Positions 23,395 to 32,094 of a DNA stretch of 64,000 nucleotides are shown here, one piece after another (position 1 is the stretch's first letter; every line of letters starts with the position of its first letter). Both the position numbers and the translations under genes were made by a program. The stretch is from Candidatus Omnitrophota bacterium. Lineage in GTDB: Bacteria > Omnitrophota > Gorgyraeia > 2-01-FULL-45-10. The DNA lies in contig JBAZKM010000007.1 in the NCBI GenBank assembly GCA_041650805.1, positions 58,449 to 122,448 of the forward strand. Reading direction: 5' to 3'. The notes beneath the pieces are model-generated. The model saw only the letters and a list, made by a program, of their open reading frames with translations. It did not search any database and was not told where the DNA came from.

Positions 23395-24480
23395 CTAGGC
23401 CTTCAATACGCGCGCGAGCGACCTGAAGCAGAGATTGAATACCGGATTCGTGTGCCTGACATAGGCGTGCAGCGGGACTATCCTACCCCCCAGCCTCACC
23501 TTGGGATCATAATCGGTCTGCCCCGTCTGGTAATACGGTATCGAGTTCTTAAGGCATGTCTCCACATTGTGGAACCAGCTCAGGAAATAGAGGTTGTACC
23601 TGCGGGAGAGGTCGAAATCGAACCCGATGAACTTGTCTATGAAGAGGTCCTTGTGCACGAAACAGAGGTTGAAGGCGGCGAGCTTGCCGTTCACGTAATA
23701 TAGAAAATACTTCGCGTGCGGAGAGAGATTTTTAGAGACGCTTATAAAAAACTCCTTCGTCAACTTCTCGAACTTTATCTCCCCCGCCTCATATGTCTTC
23801 AGGTACAACCTGTACACGTCGTCTATTATATGCGTTACGTCATCCGCTATCTTCACCTCGACATCAGCGTTCGCGCGCGCCTTCTTCACCTTGCGCCTGA
23901 GGTCTTTCCTCGTAGAGTAGCTGAGGGTCCCGAGATATTCATCCATCGAACCGAACTTCACGTCGGTGATGACCGAGGGTAAACTCTTCACCCTGAAGAA
24001 GCCGCCCTTACCGAGCGACTCGAGCATCGAGGCGTCGTCTTTCGAAAAGTCCTTGAATATTATGAAATGTATCCTGTTGCGCCTGCAGAATATCCGTATT
24101 ATCTTGGAGATGCGGCTTATCATAAGGCGTTCGGATGAGACGCCCTTCCTTATCCCGACGAGGCCCTTCTCTCCGAACGGCGATCCGCAGAAGAGCGTCT
24201 TCTGTATGAGGAAACCCGGGAATACCCTGCGCATCGACCTGATGGCGTTCCTGGCCGCTCCGTCGAGAGTCGTGTCGAGGCCGAAGTCGGCGGTGAATAA
24301 CGGCGCTATCGCCGCTATGCCCGAGGCGTTATACAGCAGTATATAATGAAAGGAATACTCCGGGAAGTTCGATTCCTCGAGGGTCTTGTAAAAATCATAC
24401 CCTTCGGGCGTGAAGCCGAAGACGGTATCCCAATCCTGGCGCTTCACGTGGGCGATCGAATCTACGATCTTATATCTCAT
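23395..24480 (-). CDS. FemAB/GNAT-like acyltransferase
   Basis: A 361-residue protein of the BioF2-like/FemAB acetyltransferase group: an N-terminal GNAT-like half, a central SYSTRKDLRRKVKKA segment near residue 195, and a C-terminal half with a K-L-A-A-F-N-L-C strand, SWFHNVETCL and GQTDYDPKVRLGG, which recall peptidoglycan-type aminoacyl transferases. The donor and acceptor are unknown. Its start overlaps the end of the oxidase gene by 11 bases. Convergent with pfk, with a one-base gap and no visible terminator. Confidence 0.72.
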   Translation of the reverse strand: MRYKIVDSIAHVKRQDWDTVFGFTPEGYDFYKTLEESNFPEYSFHYILLYNASGIAAIAPLFTADFGLDTTLDGAARNAIRSMRRVFPGFLIQKTLFCGSPFGEKGLVGIRKGVSSERLMISRISKIIRIFCRRNRIHFIIFKDFSKDDASMLESLGKGGFFRVKSLPSVITDVKFGSMDEYLGTLSYSTRKDLRRKVKKARANADVEVKIADDVTHIIDDVYRLYLKTYEAGEIKFEKLTKEFFISVSKNLSPHAKYFLYYVNGKLAAFNLCFVHKDLFIDKFIGFDFDLSRRYNLYFLSWFHNVETCLKNSIPYYQTGQTDYDPKVRLGGRIVPLHAYVRHTNPVFNLCFRSLARVLKA

Positions 24481-25597
24481 AGGACCTCTTTAACATGTCG
24501 CCGACCATTTTAGCTATAGAAAGGGATGCTGTCAAGCCGGGAGATTCTATGCCTATGAGGTTTATGAACCCGGGGACGCCGCGCGGCCCTTCGTCCTTTA
24601 TTATGAAATCGCGGAACGGCTCCCCTTCGCCCTGCAGCTTGGGGCGTATGCCGGAGGTGTCCGGCGAAAGGTCACCGGCCGATATGAACGGCAGGAAACG
24701 CCTGACGCTCTCGTAAAATATCTTCTTCTTCGTCTCGTCTATATCGTAGCGTATCGAATCTATATACTCATCATCCGGGCCGAGACGCAGTCCTCCTCCG
24801 AGGTCGGGCGTAGCATGTACGCCCAGGCCCCCCTTCTTCTCCCCGGGGACGGGATAGACGAGACGTCTTATCATGGAGGCCTTATTGCCGTGGACACGGA
24901 AATAGTCGCCCTTGCAGTACTTCAGCCGGTAGCTCTCGTCGCGTACCCCGGCGAGCTCCGATACCCTGTCCGAACCAAGGCCCGCGGCATTGATCAGGCA
25001 CCCGGTAAGAAAAGTGAACTCTCCTTCCTTCTTGTCATTAACCGTCACCTCGAAGGCGTCCGCCTTCCTCGCCGCCCTTATGAATTCCGTATTATAAACT
25101 ATGGTGCCGCCCCGGGAGGCGATATCCAGGGTGAGCCGTTTCATGAAGCCGTGGGAGTCGAATATGCCGGTGGACGGGGAATATACGGCGCCTTCGGCCG
25201 CAACGTGCCCTTCCATGCGCCTGACCTCGTCTTTGGATAGATACCTGAGGTCGGAGACGCCGTTCTCCAGCCCCCTCCTGAGGAGCGCCTCCGCGTCTTT
25301 CGTCTCGGAGGCATCCGCGGCGACTATGAGCTTCCCGGTCTTCCTGTGGTTTATGCCGTTCCTTCCGCAAAAATCGTAAAGGAGCTCCCTGCCCTCGACG
25401 CACAACCGCGCCTTCAGCGAACCTTTCGGGTAGTAGATGCCGGCGTGGATGACCTCGCTGTTCCTCGAGCTCGTCTCCTGGCCGAATGAGGGGTTCCTTT
25501 CGATGACAAATATATTTTTGCGCCTCTTCGACAACTCCCCGGCTACCGCAAGGCCTACCGCGCCTGCCCCTATGACGGTTATATCCGTTTTATGCAT
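24470..25597 (-). CDS. FAD-dependent L-2-hydroxyglutarate oxidase-like protein
   Basis: A 375-residue DAO-fold flavoprotein: FAD motif IGAGAVGLAVAGELS at residue 9, then RNPSFGQETSSRNSEVIHAGIYY, the signature of the LhgO/YgaF branch, with the SPG-L-T-A-S ending near 355. Members oxidise L-2-hydroxyglutarate or related 2-hydroxyacids and pass electrons to quinones. Neighbours (acyltransferase, PPDK-like protein) give no pathway. It starts 22 bases after the PPDK-like gene stop, so probably belongs to that transcript. Confidence 0.85.
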   Translation of the reverse strand: MHKTDITVIGAGAVGLAVAGELSKRRKNIFVIERNPSFGQETSSRNSEVIHAGIYYPKGSLKARLCVEGRELLYDFCGRNGINHRKTGKLIVAADASETKDAEALLRRGLENGVSDLRYLSKDEVRRMEGHVAAEGAVYSPSTGIFDSHGFMKRLTLDIASRGGTIVYNTEFIRAARKADAFEVTVNDKKEGEFTFLTGCLINAAGLGSDRVSELAGVRDESYRLKYCKGDYFRVHGNKASMIRRLVYPVPGEKKGGLGVHATPDLGGGLRLGPDDEYIDSIRYDIDETKKKIFYESVRRFLPFISAGDLSPDTSGIRPKLQGEGEPFRDFIIKDEGPRGVPGFINLIGIESPGLTASLSIAKMVGDMLKRSYEI

Positions 25598-25619
25598 ATG
25601 CGATACGCCTCATTTGCGC

Positions 25620-28199
25620 TTACGGGGAGAAGAAGACGACTTTCTGCGAAACGATATCGGCCACCAGGCGGGCCTTCCCGGGTCCGGCATCAGCGACACG
25701 CACGACATCCTTATACTTCGCGTACTCGCCGGCCAGCTCCGGCAATATGTTGGGCATGGAGGATATGAGCTTCCTGTTGAAGACCGTGCCCTTCTCCCCG
25801 GGAAAGATGGCCGTATAGAATATATCCGACTCCACCAGGTCCTGGAAAAAATGGGTGCCGAAGGAGAGCTCCGGGATGCAGTTTGCCGTGGCGAACGCGA
25901 GTTCGCACAGCACCGCCATATTATCTATCTCCGAGAACGAGACCGGGACCCCCATGGAGGGCGTGGTCGTGCCCCATCGGCCCGGGCCGATCAATATGGC
26001 CGGGGTGTCGTCCCTCTCTTTGATCTCACGGTTAAGGACCCCTATGAGCCGGGCGATGTCATATTTTGACGAAAGCGAAAGTTTACTGTACCTTTCGGGC
26101 TCTACATATATGATACGCCTTATCGGCTGTGATATATTTCCTCCCATAAAATGGCCTATCGACTCGAAGAATATCTTATTCCTCCTGACCCCTTTCGGCA
26201 TCCCCACCTTCCTGCCTATACCCTTCGTCTGGTGGGGCCTGCACTGCAGGAGGTTTATCTGGAATATGCCGCTCCCTTTGAAGTTGACCGTAAATTCTAT
26301 ATCTACGGGATAATCGTAGGCATCTTCCAGCACCCCAAGCATCTCTTTCATATATTTTACGAAAGGCCCTTCGCCCAGGAGTTTATCGAACGTTATCACC
26401 CACTTCTCTCTCTCCTCATCTTCCTGCCTCCGGGACGCCTCCGCGTCGCCGTAATCCCTCACGGCTATGAGGTCCATCGCCATATCCGCCCCGGCCGAGA
26501 CCAGCGTCTCAAAGGGGACCGTCTGTAATACATTCTCCTTTATATTTATCAGGTCGACATAGTGCTGGAAAAAACGCCCGATCTCCTTCATGTCGGCGTG
26601 CGGCTTCAGGAGCGGCGCATCCAGGGCGACTATCCTCGGATAATCCCCCTCGACGCGGTTGACCGCCCTCGTCCCAAGGCCCGCCACGATCCGCAGGGCG
26701 CCGGCGGACGGGTCCATATCGCTCTTCCATACGAATGTATTATATGATATCCCGACACCGGAGACGTCCGGGAAGAAGAAATGCTTCCGGTACGACCCCG
26801 AGACGCGCTGGACCAATAAGGCCATCTGCTCGTCCTGTTTGTCAAGCCCCCGCTGGAGCCGGTAGTTGAGGGCGTCCTCGTTCATGGTGCTCGCGTATAT
26901 CCTCCGCACCGCCTGGATGAACTCCTGGTAACGCTTTTCCGGGCTCCCCTGGTTGGCGCAGAATATGCTCTCATACTTGCCGGCAAAGGCATTGCCGAAA
27001 CTGTCTTCCAGGAGGCTGCTCGACCTGACGATCATGGGGGACTGGCCGAAATACTCTATTATCTCCCTGAACTGTTCCTTTATCTCATCGGGGAAGTCGC
27101 CTTTTAATAAGAGGTCCTTCATGCCGGCGGCCACGGTGAAATAGAGTTCCTCCGTCTTCTGGTCCATGCGCAATTTCCACCAGCCGTTCTGCACTATGTA
27201 CGTGTAGAAGACGTCCGAACCTATGTAAAAGGAATCGTGCGGCTCAAGCCGCTCCTTCCAGCCCTGGGAAGCTCTATCGAGCAGTATCTTGCGCGACAGC
27301 AGCATGCCGACCGCCTTGCCGCCTATGAAGCCGGTCCCTATGAGGCGGGAGTTTATCTCTATAAGGTCCTCGAGCGTGAGATATCTCTTCGCAAGCGCCC
27401 GCATCTTTTCGTCGCGGGCGATCATGATACTACAGAGACGTTCGGTCATCTCCTCCCTCTCGCGGGGAGACGGCTTCTTCTTCAGGAGCTCTTCCGCCTC
27501 CAGGAATATCAGGTCCCAGTAGTCGAGGTTGCGGCTCGCGTCCTTCTGGCCCTTACGGCCCATATATGCGAAGAGCTTCGAAGCATCGACGCTGTTCGTG
27601 AGAGGCACGAACCGCTCGCCTTTCCTGATGTGAGGCAGGAACATGGTCGGCGAATACCTGTTCCAGACCTTCAGCGGATGTATGAAACGGCTCCCCTCAT
27701 GGTCATATACGTCTATCAGGAGCTGCGTCGTCTCGCGTATGCGCGCTACGGTCTTGAACGAATGTTTATTACGTATTATGGAAAAGTACGCTATGGTATT
27801 CAAGGCGAAGAGGTACGGGCAGATGATCCTGAAGAAGTTCCCTATCATGAGGTCTGTCGCCCAGGGCTTCAGGAGGTAAGAAAGGCAGTCGAAGACGTAA
27901 TATATCCCTTCGCCCTTATGCTCGATTATCTTGTTCAGGGCGGTGGAGAACGATTCGAACCCGCTGTATGGGTCCAGCTTGTGGATGACGACGTTCTTCC
28001 CGGGTTTCACGAGAGGCTCGTGGCCTGCAAACCGTATATATACGACCTTCTTATCGTCCCTTACTGCCCTCTTCACAAAAGGCGCGACAAAAGAACGGTA
28101 CTCCTCTATGGCGTCTATCTGCCATACGACGTTATCGCCTATCTGAAGGCCGTTCAGGACGGCATCGAGGCCGGGTATGCCCGTACTCACGTTACTCAT
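25620..28199 (-). CDS. degenerate KaiC-like domain fused to a PEP/pyruvate-binding (PPDK_N) domain
   Basis: An 859-residue protein. Residues 1-220 resemble the RecA/KaiC fold, opening with STGIPGLDAVLNGLQIGD, but the Walker A lysine loop is absent, so ATP binding there is probably lost. Residues about 285-720 are a PPDK_N-type ATP-grasp: GTGFIGGKAVGML near 288 and MIVRSSSLLEDSFGNAFAGK near 385. The end has the conserved LIGPGRWGT and FGTHFFQDLVES. The phosphohistidine and PEP-binding domains of true PEP synthase or PPDK are missing, so it cannot make PEP alone. It may be a regulatory kinase or partner with separate subunits. A gaggggt site precedes ATG 28199. Confidence 0.8.
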   Translation of the reverse strand: MSNVSTGIPGLDAVLNGLQIGDNVVWQIDAIEEYRSFVAPFVKRAVRDDKKVVYIRFAGHEPLVKPGKNVVIHKLDPYSGFESFSTALNKIIEHKGEGIYYVFDCLSYLLKPWATDLMIGNFFRIICPYLFALNTIAYFSIIRNKHSFKTVARIRETTQLLIDVYDHEGSRFIHPLKVWNRYSPTMFLPHIRKGERFVPLTNSVDASKLFAYMGRKGQKDASRNLDYWDLIFLEAEELLKKKPSPREREEMTERLCSIMIARDEKMRALAKRYLTLEDLIEINSRLIGTGFIGGKAVGMLLSRKILLDRASQGWKERLEPHDSFYIGSDVFYTYIVQNGWWKLRMDQKTEELYFTVAAGMKDLLLKGDFPDEIKEQFREIIEYFGQSPMIVRSSSLLEDSFGNAFAGKYESIFCANQGSPEKRYQEFIQAVRRIYASTMNEDALNYRLQRGLDKQDEQMALLVQRVSGSYRKHFFFPDVSGVGISYNTFVWKSDMDPSAGALRIVAGLGTRAVNRVEGDYPRIVALDAPLLKPHADMKEIGRFFQHYVDLINIKENVLQTVPFETLVSAGADMAMDLIAVRDYGDAEASRRQEDEEREKWVITFDKLLGEGPFVKYMKEMLGVLEDAYDYPVDIEFTVNFKGSGIFQINLLQCRPHQTKGIGRKVGMPKGVRRNKIFFESIGHFMGGNISQPIRRIIYVEPERYSKLSLSSKYDIARLIGVLNREIKERDDTPAILIGPGRWGTTTPSMGVPVSFSEIDNMAVLCELAFATANCIPELSFGTHFFQDLVESDIFYTAIFPGEKGTVFNRKLISSMPNILPELAGEYAKYKDVVRVADAGPGKARLVADIVSQKVVFFSP

Positions 28200-28222
28200 A
28201 TAGACCCCTCTGTCTGGCTACA

Positions 28223-28251
28223 ATTATACCGCGCGGCGGGCCAAAATCCAA
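28223..28251 (-). promoter_or_regulatory. sigma70 promoter of the KaiC-PPDK gene
   Basis: On the minus strand TTGGAT (28251-28246) and TATAAT (28228-28223) are 17 bp apart. It lies directly after the gdhA terminator. Confidence 0.65.
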
Positions 28252-28259
28252 ATGGGAAT

Positions 28260-28294
28260 AAAAACGCCCCGATAATATATCAGGGCGTTTTTTT
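28260..28294 (-). terminator. intrinsic terminator after gdhA
   Basis: A hairpin with AAAAACGCCC and GGGCGTTTTT arms and a 13-base loop; A-run and T-run on the two sides make it work in either direction. It ends the nfnA-nfnB-gdhA transcript. Confidence 0.88.
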
Positions 28295-28318
28295 GGAACG
28301 GTATTTTTCCGCGGGAGA

Positions 28319-29659
28319 TTACACCAGACCCTGGTCCACCATCGCGTGGGCCACCTTGATGAACCCGGCGATATTGGCGCCTTTTACGTAATCGATGTAA
28401 TCGCCCTGTTTCCCGTACTTCACGCACGATTCGTGTATGCTTACCATTATCCTCTGGAGCTTCTCGTCGACCTCTTCCCTCGACCACGCGAAGCGCTGGC
28501 TGTTCTGGGACATCTCGAGGCCGCTCGTCGCCACGCCGCCCGCGTTTGACGCCTTGCCCGGCGCGTACAGTATCTTCGCCTTCTGGAATACCTCGATCGC
28601 CTCGGGCGTGGAAGGCATGTTGGCGCCCTCCCCTATGCATATGCAGCCGTTCTTCACCAGTTTCTTTGCGTCGGCTTCGCTTATCTCGTTCTGCGTCGCG
28701 GACGGGAAGGCCATATCGCACTTCACTTCCCACGGCCGCTTGCCCGGGAAGAACTTGCAGTTGTACTTATCCGCGTATTCCTTTATGCGGCCGCGCCTCT
28801 CGTTCTTCAGCTCCATGACGAAGGCGAGCTTCTGTTCATTTATGCCGTCCGGGTCATAGATGTATCCGTCGGAATCAGAGAGCGTGACGCATACGGCGCC
28901 GAAATGTATCAGTTTCTCTACTGTGTACTGAGCGACGTTGCCGGACCCGGATATGGCGCAGATCTTCCCTTTGAGCGACTGGCCCCTCGTCTTCATCATC
29001 TCCTGGGTGAAGTAGACACAGCCGTAACCGGTCGCCTCCGGCCTTATGAGGCTCCCGCCCCATGCCAGGGCCTTCCCGGTGAGTACGCCCGTGAACTCAT
29101 TGCGCAGCTTCTTGTACTGGCCGAAGAGGAAACCTATCTCGCGGCCGCCGGTGCCTATGTCGCCTGCCGGGACGTCCGTATCCGGGCCTATGTGCCTGAA
29201 AAGTTCGTTCATGAAACTCTGGCAGAACCTCATCACCTCGTTGTCCGATTTTCCCTTCGGGTCGAAGTCGGAACCGCCCTTGGCGCCGCCCATCGGAAGC
29301 GTCGTGAGGCTGTTCTTGAACACCTGCTCGAACGCCAGGAACTTCAGTATGCCGAGGTTGACGCTCGGGTGGAGACGGATCCCGCCTTTATACGGCCCGA
29401 GGGCGCTGTTCATCTGTATGCGGTAACCCCTGTTTATCTGCACCTCTCCCTTGTCATCGAACCAGGGAACGCGGAACATTATCACCCGCTCCGGCTCCAC
29501 CATGCGCTCGAGCACCTTATGTTTGGCATACTTCATGTTCTTTTCGATGTACGGCATTACAGATTCCACCACCTCACGCACCGCCTGGTGGAACTCGGTC
29601 TCGCCGGGGTTCTTCTGTATGACCTTTGTCATGAACTCTTCCACTCTCTTCGCCGACAT
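28319..29659 (-). CDS. gdhA: glutamate dehydrogenase, NADP type
   Basis: A 446-residue enzyme with the usual length of hexameric bacterial GDH. The catalytic lysine is Lys127 in PMGGAKGGSDFDP; the segment GPYKGGIRLHP near 88 binds 2-oxoglutarate; the Rossmann domain starts near 235 (ISGSGNVAQY). The GSGNVAQ loop is of the NADP-preferring kind. It aminates 2-oxoglutarate with ammonia. It follows nfnB by 13 bases, so NADPH made by Nfn could feed it directly. It has a strong aaggagggg ribosome site and an intrinsic terminator at its end. Confidence 0.96.
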   Translation of the reverse strand: MSAKRVEEFMTKVIQKNPGETEFHQAVREVVESVMPYIEKNMKYAKHKVLERMVEPERVIMFRVPWFDDKGEVQINRGYRIQMNSALGPYKGGIRLHPSVNLGILKFLAFEQVFKNSLTTLPMGGAKGGSDFDPKGKSDNEVMRFCQSFMNELFRHIGPDTDVPAGDIGTGGREIGFLFGQYKKLRNEFTGVLTGKALAWGGSLIRPEATGYGCVYFTQEMMKTRGQSLKGKICAISGSGNVAQYTVEKLIHFGAVCVTLSDSDGYIYDPDGINEQKLAFVMELKNERRGRIKEYADKYNCKFFPGKRPWEVKCDMAFPSATQNEISEADAKKLVKNGCICIGEGANMPSTPEAIEVFQKAKILYAPGKASNAGGVATSGLEMSQNSQRFAWSREEVDEKLQRIMVSIHESCVKYGKQGDYIDYVKGANIAGFIKVAHAMVDQGLV

Positions 29660-29672
29660 ATCCCCTCCTTTT

Positions 29673-31094
29673 TTATTTCTTCTTAAGATATTCTATGATC
29701 GCGCGGGATGCCGACTTCGCCATCCCCATAGCCTCGATCACCGTGCCTTCGCCGCCCACTATATCACCGCCCGCATAGACGCCCTTTATCGATGTCTCCA
29801 TCGTCTCCGGGTCGACAACGACATCGCCGTACTTGTCCGTCTTGATCTGCGGCGTCACCTTCGTAAGTATCTCGTTCGCCTTGAGACCTATGGCTATTAT
29901 GGCCATATCGCAATCGGCCTCAAAATCGCTCCCTTCTACCGGGACCGGGCGCGGCCTGCCGGATGAGTCCGGCTCGCCCAGGCGGCATTCCTTGCATATT
30001 ATCCCGGTGACAAGACCCTTTTCATCGCCGGTGAACTTTTCCGGCTTGACCAGGAACCTGAACTTGACCCCCTCCTCTTTGGCGTGCTCTATCTCGAGGC
30101 GCCTTGCGGGCATCTCCGTCTCGGTACGCCTGTAGAATATGCTCGCGTCCGGGGTCAGGCCGTTCATCCGCTGCAGCCGCAGGGCCGCCCTTACCGCATC
30201 CATCGCCGTATTGCCCCCGCCTATAACCACGACGTGCTTACCTATATTGACCGGCGTGTGGAACTCCGGGAACCTGTAGGCAGACATGAGGTTCACCCTC
30301 GTCAGGAACTCGTTGGCGGAATATATATTACAGAGGTTCTCTCCGGGTATCCCCATAAAAGAGGGTATCCCCGCGCCGAGGCCGAGGAATACCGCCGAGA
30401 AACCTTCCCCGAACAGCTCCTCGATCGTCCTGACCCTCCCTACGATGAAATTGTCCGCTATCTCCACCCCCATGCTCTTCAGGGACTCTATCTCAAAGTC
30501 GAGGATCTCCCTCGGGAGACGGAACGGCGGTATGCCGTATCTCAGGACTCCGCCGGGCCTGTGGAGACCCTCGAAGACGGTGACGCGCACCCCGTGCCTG
30601 GCCAGCTCGCCCGCGCACGAGAGCCCTGCCGGACCCGATCCTACGACCGCGACTTTGAATTTCGAGAGCTTCGCGTCTTTTGCGGGAGAGGCGAGCGCCG
30701 TCTCCTTCATGCCGTAATCGCCGGCGAACCTTTCAAGAAAATGTATGTTTATCGCTTCGGGAGACGCGAACGGGAGGCCCTTCTTCGTCAGGACGCAGGC
30801 CAGACGGCACTGGTATTCGGCCGGGCAGACCCTGCCGCATATGGACGGGAAGTTATTCTTCTCCCTTATGGTGGAATACGCGCTCCTGTAATCCTTGAGC
30901 GTTATATGGCGAATGAACGTCTTTATGTCTATACCTACGGGGCATCCTGCTATGCAGAGCGGCTTCTTGCACTGGAGGCAACGCGCCGCTTCCAGGAGCG
31001 CCTCTTCTTCGCCGTATCCCGAGACGACCTCGCGGAAGTTTGCGGCGCGCTCGGAGGCGGGGACTTCCTTTGCCTTTACGGGTATCTTCTTCAT
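29673..31094 (-). CDS. nfnB: NfnB-type NADPH-dependent ferredoxin:NAD oxidoreductase large subunit (GltD/GltA-like)
   Basis: A 473-residue iron-sulfur flavoprotein. Two [4Fe-4S] motifs are in the N-terminal domain (Cys39, 42, 47, 51 and 86, 90, 96, 100), followed by the FAD motif VGSGPAGLSCAGELA near 150 and the NADPH motif IGGGNTAMDAVRAAL near 285. Alone this is the glutamate synthase small-subunit fold, but with an adjacent NfnA and no glutamate synthase large subunit it fits the bifurcating transhydrogenase. It couples NADH, reduced ferredoxin and NADP in the cytoplasm. Its start overlaps the end of nfnA by four bases. Confidence 0.88.
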   Translation of the reverse strand: MKKIPVKAKEVPASERAANFREVVSGYGEEEALLEAARCLQCKKPLCIAGCPVGIDIKTFIRHITLKDYRSAYSTIREKNNFPSICGRVCPAEYQCRLACVLTKKGLPFASPEAINIHFLERFAGDYGMKETALASPAKDAKLSKFKVAVVGSGPAGLSCAGELARHGVRVTVFEGLHRPGGVLRYGIPPFRLPREILDFEIESLKSMGVEIADNFIVGRVRTIEELFGEGFSAVFLGLGAGIPSFMGIPGENLCNIYSANEFLTRVNLMSAYRFPEFHTPVNIGKHVVVIGGGNTAMDAVRAALRLQRMNGLTPDASIFYRRTETEMPARRLEIEHAKEEGVKFRFLVKPEKFTGDEKGLVTGIICKECRLGEPDSSGRPRPVPVEGSDFEADCDMAIIAIGLKANEILTKVTPQIKTDKYGDVVVDPETMETSIKGVYAGGDIVGGEGTVIEAMGMAKSASRAIIEYLKKK

Positions 31095-31918
31095 AGGTTA
31101 TTGAGTTTACAGATGTGTTTCTCTTTGTCGCAGTATACGGCGTTCCTCTTGGCCAGCTCATCCCAGTCGACCAGAGCGGCGTCGAATTCCGGGCCGTCGA
31201 CGCAGCTGAATTGCGTACGGCCTCCTACGGTGACCCTGCAGCAACCGCACATGCCGGTGGCATCGACCATCAGGGCATTCAGCGACACGATCGTCTTAAC
31301 CCCGGAACCGGCCGCGGTCACGGCGACCTTCCTCATCATGGGGATAGGGCCTACCGCGTATATGAGATCATAGCCGCCTTTTGCCAGGAGCTCTTTAAGG
31401 ACGTCTGTCGTAAATCCCTTCCTGCCTGCTGTGCCGTCGTCTGTGGTAACATAAAATTCTTTGGAATGTCTCTTAAGTTCCTTCTCGAGTATCAGGAGCC
31501 CTTTGGTCCTCGCCCCCAGTATGGTAGCGACATGGCAGCCTGCGGCTTCGAACGCCTTTACCACAGGGTATATCTCCGCCGCGCCGACGCCTCCGCCGAT
31601 GATTATGACCTTGCCGTGGTCCATGATCCCGGTCGCGTGGCCGAGGGGTCCGACCAGGGCATAGAGGGTCTCCCCCTTCTCCATCTTTCCCAGGAGCCGC
31701 GTGCTGAGCCCCGCCTCCTGGAATATTATGGTGACGGTGCCCTCCCGGCTGTCGCTCTCGACTATGGTGAGCGGTATCCTCTCCCCCTTGTCCGAGACCA
31801 TCAGCACGACGAACTGCCCGGGCCGCGCCCGGCGCGCTATGTCCGGCGAGGATATGGACATCCTTACGACGCGGACCTGGCCGTCCGTGCTCAGGACTTC
31901 CTTCTCCGTTATCTTCAT
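31091..31918 (-). CDS. nfnA: NfnA-type ferredoxin:NADP oxidoreductase small subunit
   Basis: A 275-residue FNR-like protein: flavin-binding R-I-P-L-T-I near residue 53, nucleotide-binding IIGGGVGAAEIYP near 107, and a C-terminal [2Fe-2S] Cys cluster in MCGCCRVTVGG followed by SCVDGPEFD. In NfnAB this subunit holds NAD(H) while NfnB holds NADP(H). I start at MKITEKEV (31918): a longer frame to 32008 would begin inside the trpB terminator hairpin. A second choice is ATG 31936, six codons upstream. No clear ribosome site separates the two. First gene of nfnA-nfnB-gdhA. Confidence 0.85.
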   Translation of the reverse strand: MKITEKEVLSTDGQVRVVRMSISSPDIARRARPGQFVVLMVSDKGERIPLTIVESDSREGTVTIIFQEAGLSTRLLGKMEKGETLYALVGPLGHATGIMDHGKVIIIGGGVGAAEIYPVVKAFEAAGCHVATILGARTKGLLILEKELKRHSKEFYVTTDDGTAGRKGFTTDVLKELLAKGGYDLIYAVGPIPMMRKVAVTAAGSGVKTIVSLNALMVDATGMCGCCRVTVGGRTQFSCVDGPEFDAALVDWDELAKRNAVYCDKEKHICKLNNL

Positions 31919-31978
31919 ACCTGTATTTGTCGGCATAATTATTGGACAGATTCTGCCCATTTTATGAGCATTGTTCAG

Positions 31979-32023
31979 GAAAAATAAAAAAGCGTCCACA
32001 CATAGCAAAGCTTTTGTGGACGC
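31979..32023 (-). terminator. intrinsic terminator after trpB
   Basis: On the minus strand a 9-bp perfect stem GCGTCCACA/TGTGGACGC with a 14-base loop is followed by TTTTTTATTTTT. It ends trpB transcription and fixes the nfnA start downstream of it. Confidence 0.92.
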
Positions 32024-32094
32024 CTTTGTCCGTTCTATATCTTCAGACCCATCATATCACAGAAAGGACTATTGTCAAGAATTTTTCCCCCGTA

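Noticed and set aside
27237..28391. Long plus-strand frame opposite the PPDK-like gene (384 codons)
   Set aside because: It is the mirror of a GC-rich coding region: composition-driven, full of R, Y and E, without domain or ribosome site. The minus-strand protein has clear motifs.
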